NCBI GenBank assembly: GCA_012511645.1
Contig: JAAZFP010000221.1
Span: 1 to 9,608 of the forward strand
Source of the DNA: Microbacteriaceae bacterium
GTDB taxonomy: Bacteria; Actinomycetota; Actinomycetes; Actinomycetales; Microbacteriaceae
Direction of reading: 5' to 3'
DNA length: 9,608 nt
Shown here piece after piece: positions 1-5,731 of this stretch; position 1 is the stretch's first letter; every line of letters begins with the position of its first letter. The translations under genes were made by a program, and so were the position numbers. A model generated the notes under the pieces. It was given only the letters and a program-made list of their open reading frames with translations, did no database searches and was not told the DNA's origin.

Positions 1-728
1 GTCTGTGATGCCTTCGGCGAGAGGTCGATCACGTCGTCGATCAGCTGAAATGCGACGCCAATGCGCTCGCCGTATTCGGTCACCGCGTCTGCGTACACAG
101 CCGGGCCACCCGAGAACATGACGCCCATCCAGGCATCGGTTGAGATGAGCGCACTGGTCTTGTCGGCGAGCACCTGCAGATAGTGCGCCATCGCGTCGTC
201 ACCCGGCTCGGGACCTACGGTCTCATGCAGTTGGCCGAGGCACAGGCGCTCAAATGTGCGGGCCTGCAAGAGGATCGCCTCTTCGCCCATGCCCGCGACG
301 AGCGATGACGCTCGCGCAAAGAGCAGGTCACCAGCCAGGATCGCCACGGAGTTCGACCACACGGTCTGAGCTGCGGGCACCCCACGGCGCAGGTGTGCGT
401 CATCCATGACGTCGTCGTGATAGAGCGAGGCCAGGTGGGTCAGCTCGACCGCGATCGCGGCGCGGCGCACGAGTTCGCCAGGACCATCGCCCAGCTCGCT
501 CGTCAGCAGGGTCAGCATCGGACGCACGCGTTTGCCGCCGGCCTCAGCGAGGTAGCGGGCTGGCGCGTCGGCCACCTTTGATGCAAACGAGAGCTGTTCG
601 AGCAGCGAGATCTCGACGACCTCGAGTTGCGCCTTCAGCCGGTCCGCGTGGCGTCGTTCGGCCGCGCCACGGAACAGGTGCATTGGCATCGCCTGAGTGG
701 CGGTGTCTTCGTTCGCTGCGCGGGTCAT
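1..728 (-). CDS. Long-chain polyprenyl diphosphate synthase (3' end missing)
   Basis: Trans-isoprenyl diphosphate synthase that builds the all-trans prenyl tail later attached to the menaquinone ring. The first 242 residues are readable. The first Asp-rich motif, DDVMD, lies at residues 105-109 within LYHDDVMDD, and the second, DDVID, at 231-235 within FQLIDDVID. The substrate-binding GGKRVRP (64-70) and the helix around LAGDLLFARAS (131-141) are typical of class I polyprenyl synthetases. The frame is open to the window edge, so about 80-100 C-terminal residues are missing. The ATG overlaps the menG stop as ATGA, which implies translational coupling and one transcript; this supports a role in menaquinone tail synthesis rather than in another isoprenoid pathway. 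Chain length cannot be read from the sequence. In such clusters it is usually a hepta- to decaprenyl synthase. Confidence 0.95.
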   Translation of the reverse strand, partial: MTRAANEDTATQAMPMHLFRGAAERRHADRLKAQLEVVEISLLEQLSFASKVADAPARYLAEAGGKRVRPMLTLLTSELGDGPGELVRRAAIAVELTHLASLYHDDVMDDAHLRRGVPAAQTVWSNSVAILAGDLLFARASSLVAGMGEEAILLQARTFERLCLGQLHETVGPEPGDDAMAHYLQVLADKTSALISTDAWMGVMFSGGPAVYADAVTEYGERIGVAFQLIDDVIDLSPKASQ

Positions 729-1690
729 GCGTCACCCGCGTTCGGCTTCACGGTGTTCGTCTGCTTGGGTGCGGCAGGAGCGGTTTGCTTGGCGGACTTC
801 TTCACCGCAGCAGTCCCCGATTTCGACGTGCTCGTCGCGGACTTCGCTGCGGGTGACGCCTTTGGCGCAGCCTTTGCCACCGGCTTCTTCGCTGCTGGCT
901 TCTTCGCCGCAGGTTTCTTCACGGCAGGCTTCTTGGGCGCGGGAGCTGTCGCATCCGCCACCACGGCTGGCTTCGGCACCTCACGAGGCACGAAGCCGCG
1001 GTGCAGTGCCACGATGCCAAAGGTCAGGTTGCGGTAGGCGACGCGTTCGAAGCCGGCCTCGCGCATCCACCTGGCCAGCTCGCGCTGGTTCGGCCACTGC
1101 TCAATCGACTCGTTGAGGTATTTGTAGGCTTCTGCTGCGTCGCGATTGATCACGCCCGCGATTCTCGGCAACACATACTTGCCATAGAGCCCATAGGGCA
1201 CCCGCACCAGCTGCGACGGTGGGGTTGAGAACTCGGCGATGACCACGCGGCCGCCCGGCTTGACGACGCGGCGCATCTCTTCGAGCGCCTTGCGTGGGTC
1301 GCTCACGTTGCGCAGACCGTAGGAAATCGTCGCCGCATCAAAGCTGTTGTCATCGAACGGCAACGCGGTCGCGTCAGCGAACACAAATTCGATCAGTTCG
1401 TTGCCCGCGTGACGCTTGCGACCCTCTTCGAGCATGCCCTCAGAGAAGTCGGCCGCAACCCCGCTCGCGCCGTGCTTCGCGATCGCGGCGCTCGAGGTGC
1501 CCGTGCCCGCAGCCAATTCGAGCACCCGCATTCCCTTGCGTGGCGCAAGCGCATTGGTCGTGGCAATGCGCCAGAGGCGATCATTGCCGACGGTGAGCAC
1601 ATCGTTGATCAGGTCATACCGAGGAGACACCTCGTCAAACATGCTCGAAACATCGGTGGCCAGCTTGGTGGCAGTGTCAGGGCGGGTCAC
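725..1690 (-). CDS. menG: Demethylmenaquinone methyltransferase with a Lys/Ala/Pro-rich C-terminal tail
   Basis: SAM-dependent C-methyltransferase that converts demethylmenaquinone to menaquinone, the last step of the pathway, acting on a membrane-embedded substrate. The class I Rossmann core occupies about residues 1-235. SAM motif I is LELAAGTGTSS (57-67), and the UbiE/MenG signatures are FDEVSPRYDLIND (18-30), YGLRNVSDPRKAL (124-136) and KPGGRVVIAEFS (144-155). The family normally ends near residue 230-240. Here a further ~85 residues follow, rich in Ala, Pro and Lys (18 Lys between 240 and 315) with KKPAA-type pentapeptide repeats at 253-272 and almost no acidic residues. The start is GTG: there is no spaced Shine-Dalgarno, but a TAGCAT hexamer sits exactly 6 nt upstream, suggesting a leaderless mRNA. 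The gene is divergent from menF and overlaps the downstream prenyl synthase gene by 4 nt. Function of the core is secure; the tail's role is unknown. Confidence 0.95.
   Translation of the reverse strand: MTRPDTATKLATDVSSMFDEVSPRYDLINDVLTVGNDRLWRIATTNALAPRKGMRVLELAAGTGTSSAAIAKHGASGVAADFSEGMLEEGRKRHAGNELIEFVFADATALPFDDNSFDAATISYGLRNVSDPRKALEEMRRVVKPGGRVVIAEFSTPPSQLVRVPYGLYGKYVLPRIAGVINRDAAEAYKYLNESIEQWPNQRELARWMREAGFERVAYRNLTFGIVALHRGFVPREVPKPAVVADATAPAPKKPAVKKPAAKKPAAKKPVAKAAPKASPAAKSATSTSKSGTAAVKKSAKQTAPAAPKQTNTVKPNAGDA
882..941. repeat. Four tandem 15-bp units encoding the KKPAA repeats of the MenG tail
   Basis: Four consecutive imperfect copies of a 15-bp unit, GGCTTCTTCGCYGCW as read on the plus strand, begin at 882, 897, 912 and 927. 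On the minus strand they encode the Lys-Lys-Pro-Ala-Ala pentapeptides of the menG tail. Copies 1 and 2 differ at two positions, copies 3 and 4 at more. Because the unit is a multiple of three, gain or loss of copies would change tail length without a frameshift. Similar but degenerate Ala/Lys codons continue on the menG 3' side down to about 780. Confidence 0.85.
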
Positions 1691-1702
1691 CCTTCAATGC
1701 TA
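1691..1702 (-). promoter_or_regulatory. Probable menG -10 element and leaderless transcription start
   Basis: Read on the minus strand, TAGCAT (1702-1697) is followed by six bases, TGAAGG, and then the GTG start codon at 1690. This matches TANNNT-N6-(+1), placing +1 at the G of GTG. The AAGG directly abutting the GTG has no spacer, so it could not act as a normal Shine-Dalgarno. No convincing -35 hexamer is visible 16-18 bp upstream. Confidence 0.55.
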
Positions 1703-1732
1703 CTCGGTAGATTCTGGGCTTACGCAGAGTAG
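1700..1732. repeat. Inverted repeat CTACTC / GAGTAG spanning the two divergent -10 elements
   Basis: CTACTC at 1700-1705 and its exact complement GAGTAG at 1727-1732 are 21 bp apart. Each arm contains the TAG that begins the -10 hexamer of one divergent gene, so menG and menF are read from near mirror-image promoters. It may simply reflect two similar extended -10 elements, or it could be a symmetrical site for a shared regulator. Confidence 0.5.
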
Positions 1733-1741
1733 ATTGGCATG
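1730..1741 (+). promoter_or_regulatory. Probable menF -10 element and leaderless transcription start
   Basis: TAGATT (1730-1735) is followed by six bases, GGCATG, and then GTG at 1742. The spacing equals that of menG on the other strand and points to the GTG rather than the in-frame ATG three bases earlier. No Shine-Dalgarno precedes either codon. A -35 hexamer is not recognisable. Confidence 0.55.
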
Positions 1742-2995
1742 GTGACTTCTGCGCCGCGACCCCACCTGTGTGCGGTCACCCGACCGCTGCGCGCGGTGCC
1801 CTCACTCCTGCAGTATGCCGACCAGCGAAATCCGCTGCTCTGGGTGCGCGGGGATCGCGGCTGCGTGGGCATCGGTGAGGCGTTACGGCTCACCTTTCGA
1901 GGCCCCAACCGGTTCGCCGAGGCTGATGCCGCCTGGCGCGAGATCTCTACGCTCGCAACGATTGATGACACGGTGCAGCGCCCGGGCACGGGACTGCTCG
2001 CATTCGGTACCTTCGCATTCGACGATCGCAGCGCTGCCGAGAGTGTGCTCATCGTGCCTCGCCTGCTGGTCGCCCGCCATGGCAACGTGGCATGGGTGAC
2101 CGAGGTGTCGCGCGCTCAGCTCGACCAGCCGCGCCCACTACCCGAACCGCACCCTCGAGGCACTTGGTCGGGGGCAGTGCTCGACACGAGCGCGCCAAAC
2201 GACGCCTACCTCGACGGGGTGCGCGAAGCCACTGCTCGCATCGACCGCGGCGAAGCCGAGAAGATCGTGCTCGCCCGCACCGTCACCTCATCGATCGACG
2301 CGCACGATGATCTGCGAGTGCCCCTCAGCCGCCTGGCCTACCGATACACGGACTGCTGGACATATGCCGTCGACGGCATGCTTGGCGCGAGCCCCGAAAC
2401 GCTCGTGCGCCAAACGGCAGGCAAGATCACCTCGCGGGTGCTGGCCGGCACGCGCGGTCGTCGTGACGATGAAGCCGCTGACTTGCGCACTCGCGATGAG
2501 TTGCTCGCGAATGAGAAGGAGCAGCAGGAGCATGCGTTCTCAGTGCAGAGCGTGGTCGCCGCACTGCACCCGCTGGTCGCTGAGTTGCGCACCAGTGAGC
2601 AGCCCTTCGCGCTGCAGCTGCCCAATGTCTGGCACCTTGCTACCGACGTGAAGGCGACGCCGGCCGACGGCGGCACCTCACTCAAGCTCACCGCAGCGCT
2701 GCACCCGACGGCCGCGGTCGCGGGCACCCCCACCGCAGCAGCGGTCGAGGCAATCACTGAGCTTGAGCCCTTCGATCGCGAACGATACGCAGGGGCAACC
2801 GGTTGGATCGATGCGAATGGCGACGGCGAGTGGGTCATCGCGCTGCGCGGCGCACAGGTGCGTGGCGCAGTGGACGGTCGACGCGAGGTTGTCGCATATG
2901 CCGGTGGTGGCATTTTGGCCGGCAGTGATCCCGCGCATGAGCTGCGGGAGACCGTGTCGAAGTTCAAACCAATTGCTGAGGCCTTCGCGCAGTAG
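1742..2995 (+). CDS. menF: Isochorismate synthase
   Basis: Converts chorismate to isochorismate, the committed step of the classical menaquinone pathway, in the cytoplasm and with Mg2+. The 417-residue protein has a variable N-terminal third and a chorismate-binding C-terminal domain from about residue 150. Visible family features, numbered from the GTG, are GEAEKIVLAR with Lys174, which aligns with the water-activating lysine of E. coli MenF (Lys190); GASPETL with Glu218, equivalent to Glu240; EH at 263-264; and the ELRET metal-binding helix with Glu400. The lysine argues against anthranilate or aminodeoxychorismate synthase. An ATG lies one codon upstream at 1739; I chose the GTG because a TANNNT hexamer is spaced for leaderless initiation there. 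It diverges from menG and ends 5 nt from the menD stop, tail-to-tail. A salicylate-type isochorismate synthase is possible but unlikely in this locus. Confidence 0.95.
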   Translation: MTSAPRPHLCAVTRPLRAVPSLLQYADQRNPLLWVRGDRGCVGIGEALRLTFRGPNRFAEADAAWREISTLATIDDTVQRPGTGLLAFGTFAFDDRSAAESVLIVPRLLVARHGNVAWVTEVSRAQLDQPRPLPEPHPRGTWSGAVLDTSAPNDAYLDGVREATARIDRGEAEKIVLARTVTSSIDAHDDLRVPLSRLAYRYTDCWTYAVDGMLGASPETLVRQTAGKITSRVLAGTRGRRDDEAADLRTRDELLANEKEQQEHAFSVQSVVAALHPLVAELRTSEQPFALQLPNVWHLATDVKATPADGGTSLKLTAALHPTAAVAGTPTAAAVEAITELEPFDRERYAGATGWIDANGDGEWVIALRGAQVRGAVDGRREVVAYAGGGILAGSDPAHELRETVSKFKPIAEAFAQ

Positions 2996-3000
2996 CCTGC

Positions 3001-4839
3001 TTAGCGGTCGAGCGGCACCTCAATGAGCTCGGGCCCAGTGACGGGTTCGGTGAGCAGGTTTTCGCGCTCGCCTCGAGTTTCGATGCGGCGATACGACCAT
3101 CCATAGGCGCCTGCTAAGGCTGCAAGGTCAGCCTGCTGCGGCGTGTACATGACGCGATCAAAGGCCTCGGCGTCTGTGGTGGCGGCCGCCTCGAGCGTGT
3201 CAAAGATCGTGCCGCCGCCGTCGTTGCCGACGAACAGTTGCACCCGCGGTTTTGCTTCGGCTTCGGGCAGCAGCAGCGAACCGGCGTCGTGCAGCAGCGC
3301 CAGATCACCGAGCAACACCCGGGTCACGCCCGCGCCGAGCGAGGGTTGATCTTCGCCCTGGCTCGCGACCGCGATGCCGAGCGCCGTCGCGACCGTGCCG
3401 TCAATGCCGGCGAGCCCACGGTTGCTGTGCACGTTCACGCGGCGCGGCGCGGCAACACCGTCGAGCACTCGCACGAGGCGCGAGGCAGCCAGCACGAGGC
3501 GGTCGTGGGGCCAGGTTGCCCGCCAGACGCTCTCGGTCAGCAACTCGCGAGTGATGCGCTCACGCTTCGCCGCAACCTCTGCACGGGCGTACTGGCTCAT
3601 CTCTTTGTAGCCCGTCTCGCGCGCGGCCTCATGATCGGGGGCGTGCACCGTCGTGCGCTCAGCGCGAAGCTCACGGTCAGCAACCACCCAGGCTCCCAAC
3701 CAGCGCCGCATCACTGTGGGGTCATAGCTCTCGGCAACAGTTGCTGCCCCCACCACGCGGGCGCGGCCACTTGGGTCGAAGCGATCAACACCCTCACCCT
3801 CGTGCGGGTCAACCACGATCACCGCAACGTCGTCACGGCGCAGCAGCGCCGGCACCTGGCGGGTGAGCGTGGGATGCCCAAACACAATCGCGCGCTCGAT
3901 CAGCCCACCGATCGCGGGGTCATCAATGAGCGTGGCGTACGCGGTGATGGCCTCGCGCCCGAACCGTGCACCGCTCACGACCTCAGCGAGCAACGGCAGC
4001 CCCGCCTCGCGGGCGAACTCTTCTGCCTGGGCTCCAGCATCGGCACCCGCAATGACCACGGCCAGCGAATCGCCGTCGTGCGCATAGGTGTCGGTGTCAC
4101 TCAGCAACACGGTCGTGAAGGTGGTGTCGTCGTTGATCACCCGCACCCCAGATTGCCGACCAGGCACCTGTGACGGCTCATGCGAGGCTTCTCGCTCGGC
4201 AATGCGGGAAAACACCTCGCGTGGAGTCATCTCGCCCGCACCGAAGTCGACGGTCTCCCCCTCTGTCCAGCCAGACAGCGGCTCCGTGAACTGCAGGTTC
4301 AGCTGCACCGGACCCGCAGGTGAGGCGCCAAAGCCGCCCCGTGATGCGCTCAGAACCTGACGAGCGAGACCCGTGATGTCACTCGCTGGCGTGGCTTCTG
4401 CGAAGGTCCCATCAACCGCACGATCGAGGTTCAAGCGTGTGAAATCACCACCGATACCGGCCTGGCGCGTGGTTTGGTTGCTGCGTGTGCCGCGCAACGC
4501 TGCGGGGCGATCCGCAGTGAGCAGCAGCATCGGCACCCGGCCCTCGTGGGCTTCGACAACCGCGGGCATGAGGTTGGCCACCGCGCCGCCGCTCGTCACG
4601 ATCACGGGAGCGGGCATGCCCGTTTCACGTGCAGCACCGAGCGCAAAGAACGCCGCGGAGCGCTCGTCAACCCGCACATGGAGTCGGATCGCCCCGGCCC
4701 GCTCGGCCTCAGCCGCAGCGAGCGCCAACGCCTGCGAGCGAGACCCGGGACAGACCACCACATCGCGCACGCCCTGTTCAATAAGTGCCGCAAGCAGCGC
4801 GGTCGCGAACAGCGAGGACGCCGCGGGGGTCTCGCTCAC
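3001..4839 (-). CDS. menD: 2-succinyl-5-enolpyruvyl-6-hydroxy-3-cyclohexene-1-carboxylate synthase
   Basis: ThDP-dependent SEPHCHC synthase that decarboxylates 2-oxoglutarate and adds the succinyl semialdehyde unit to isochorismate. At 612 residues it is longer than E. coli MenD (about 556). The N-terminal Pyr domain shows VVVCPGSRSQALAL (27-40), the ThDP-activating glutamate in VDERSAAFFALG (Glu59), VTSGGAVANLMPAVVEA and LTADRP (108-113), all typical of MenD. The C-terminal PP domain carries NRGLAGIDGTVATALG (about 473-488) and the Mg-ThDP motif starting GDLALLHD (about 511) and ending VGNDGGGTIF (about 537). Extra length seems to lie in the central domain, around 215-260. The GTG start overlaps the stop of the upstream PLDc_N gene as GTGA, so the two genes are probably co-transcribed and translationally coupled. 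No independent promoter or good ribosome binding site is seen. Confidence 0.96.
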   Translation of the reverse strand: MSETPAASSLFATALLAALIEQGVRDVVVCPGSRSQALALAAAEAERAGAIRLHVRVDERSAAFFALGAARETGMPAPVIVTSGGAVANLMPAVVEAHEGRVPMLLLTADRPAALRGTRSNQTTRQAGIGGDFTRLNLDRAVDGTFAEATPASDITGLARQVLSASRGGFGASPAGPVQLNLQFTEPLSGWTEGETVDFGAGEMTPREVFSRIAEREASHEPSQVPGRQSGVRVINDDTTFTTVLLSDTDTYAHDGDSLAVVIAGADAGAQAEEFAREAGLPLLAEVVSGARFGREAITAYATLIDDPAIGGLIERAIVFGHPTLTRQVPALLRRDDVAVIVVDPHEGEGVDRFDPSGRARVVGAATVAESYDPTVMRRWLGAWVVADRELRAERTTVHAPDHEAARETGYKEMSQYARAEVAAKRERITRELLTESVWRATWPHDRLVLAASRLVRVLDGVAAPRRVNVHSNRGLAGIDGTVATALGIAVASQGEDQPSLGAGVTRVLLGDLALLHDAGSLLLPEAEAKPRVQLFVGNDGGGTIFDTLEAAATTDAEAFDRVMYTPQQADLAALAGAYGWSYRRIETRGERENLLTEPVTGPELIEVPLDR

Positions 4840-5282
4840 CGCGCTTCGCCCGTGCCGTCGCCCTCTGGACGCGCGGTGGTGTCTGGTTTCGCTGCAGTGT
4901 CTGACTGCGCGGCACCGCCGGACTCGTCACCCGCGGCCTGATCCGCGTCGCCATCGACGCTCGGAAACGTTTCTTCGTCGAGCTCGCGCAGGCGAGCCTC
5001 AAGCTCTGCGACATGCGCATCAATCTCTTCGTCTGAGAGTTTCGCACTGGCAAATCGAGGATCATCATCTGGCGCCTTGGCTGGTGCCGGCGCCGGCCCG
5101 CGCCCCTTGCCGATCATGAACCACAGCAACCCACCGATGACCGGGAGCACGACAACGATGACCACCCACACCGGCTTCGAGACGCCGCGGGCACGCGAGG
5201 GGTCGCTCATCGCGGCATCAACGAGTGCGTACAGGATGAACGCGACCGCGATGATCACACCAATGATCAAGAACCGAGCCAT
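4836..5282 (-). CDS. Small PLDc_N-type membrane protein upstream of menD
   Basis: A 148-residue protein with two predicted membrane segments, about 4-24 and 37-57, joined by SDPSRARGVSKPVW. The arrangement of a short helix, a basic loop ending in KPVWVVIVVVLPVIGGLLWFMIGKGR, and then DDDPRF is that of the phospholipase D/cardiolipin synthase N-terminal domain (PLDc_N). No catalytic HKD motif is present, so it is not itself a synthase. A likely coiled coil (about 82-104, DEEIDAHVAELEARLRELDEE) follows, then a disordered acidic Asp/Ala/Gly-rich tail. It starts at ATG with a TAGCAT hexamer 6 nt upstream, and overlaps menD by 4 nt. The coupling suggests a role connected with menaquinone synthesis, perhaps anchoring or organising soluble enzymes at the membrane, but this is inference and no function is established. 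Confidence 0.85.
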   Translation of the reverse strand: MARFLIIGVIIAVAFILYALVDAAMSDPSRARGVSKPVWVVIVVVLPVIGGLLWFMIGKGRGPAPAPAKAPDDDPRFASAKLSDEEIDAHVAELEARLRELDEETFPSVDGDADQAAGDESGGAAQSDTAAKPDTTARPEGDGTGEAR

Positions 5283-5294
5283 GCCCCCATGCTA
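5283..5294 (-). promoter_or_regulatory. Probable PLDc_N-menD -10 element and leaderless start
   Basis: On the minus strand TAGCAT (5294-5289) is followed by GGGGGC and then the ATG at 5282. The hexamer and spacing are the same as for menG. The G-run ends one base before the ATG, too close for a Shine-Dalgarno. Confidence 0.5.
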
Positions 5295-5370
5295 CCCGGG
5301 CACCCTGGTCACCGGCTGGTCGCCGGGGGCCTCAGTCGGTCGTCCTCACAGGCCACACAGATTGAGCGGT

Positions 5371-5383
5371 TAAGATTCTGCAC
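5371..5383 (+). promoter_or_regulatory. Probable DUF4229 gene -10 element and leaderless start
   Basis: TAAGAT (5371-5376) lies seven bases before the GTG at 5384. The eight bases GTTAAGAT are identical to those in front of menA. No purine-rich Shine-Dalgarno lies between them. The intergenic stretch 5283-5383 otherwise shows only a short weak hairpin (CCGGC/GCCGG at 5312-5326) and no gene. Confidence 0.5.
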
Positions 5384-5731
5384 GTGAATACCCGCACCGC
5401 CTGGACCATGTATATCGCCCTGCGACTCCTCTTCTTTGTGGTGCCCTTCGCGGTGATGCTCTGGGTGTTGCACTGGCCGTGGTGGCTTGCCGCCATTGTT
5501 GCCACCTTTGTCGCACTGTCGCTATCGGTGATCTTTTTGTCGAAACCTCGCGAGGTGGCGTCAGAGAGCATCTACGACTGGCGCATGCGCGACCGCACCG
5601 CCGACGATGTGTTCGAGGATGATGCGATTGAGGCTGTCGAGTCGGTTGAGGTGAGCGAATCGGACGAGGCTGCTGAACCAGTCGACCTAGCTGCGACCGG
5701 TGACGACATCGGCGAGATGCGCGATCGGTGA
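5384..5731 (+). CDS. Small DUF4229-like two-helix membrane protein
   Basis: A 115-residue protein with a short N-terminal segment, two closely spaced hydrophobic helices (about 9-30 and 33-52), the basic boundary sequence LSKPREVASESIYDWRMRDR and a strongly acidic tail from about 70 to 110 rich in Asp, Glu, Ala and Val. The layout, including RxxSxxIYxWR after helix two, fits the DUF4229 family of actinobacterial membrane proteins; function is unknown. I recall such genes near men loci in related actinobacteria, but could not check this. The GTG start is preceded by TAAGAT at leaderless spacing. Its last 45 bp overlap, antisense, the end of the FAD oxidoreductase gene. Despite the acidic tail, codon use and an isolated promoter support a real gene. 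Confidence 0.8.
   Translation: MNTRTAWTMYIALRLLFFVVPFAVMLWVLHWPWWLAAIVATFVALSLSVIFLSKPREVASESIYDWRMRDRTADDVFEDDAIEAVESVEVSESDEAAEPVDLAATGDDIGEMRDR

Noticed and set aside
627..1037. Plus-strand frame of 136 residues with FFAAGFF repeats, looking like a hydrophobic membrane protein.
   Set aside because: It is the antisense reading of the MenG Lys/Ala/Pro tail (AAG/GCC codons read as Phe/Gly/Ala). The minus-strand gene has family motifs and this has none.
2338..2967. 209-residue minus-strand open frame opposite menF.
   Set aside because: It has Ser/Ala/Cys-rich shadow composition and sits entirely antisense to conserved MenF catalytic motifs.
3238..4173. 311-residue plus-strand open frame opposite menD.
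   Set aside because: It is rich in His, Arg and Gln with no recognisable domain, has no promoter or ribosome binding site, and lies wholly inside a clear MenD gene. Long antisense frames are expected in high-GC DNA.
5312..5326. CCGGC/GCCGG hairpin between the PLDc_N and DUF4229 genes as a terminator or operator.
   Set aside because: Only a 5-bp stem, no T-tract, and it lies between two divergent starts where no terminator is needed. Such stems are frequent by chance in GC-rich DNA.
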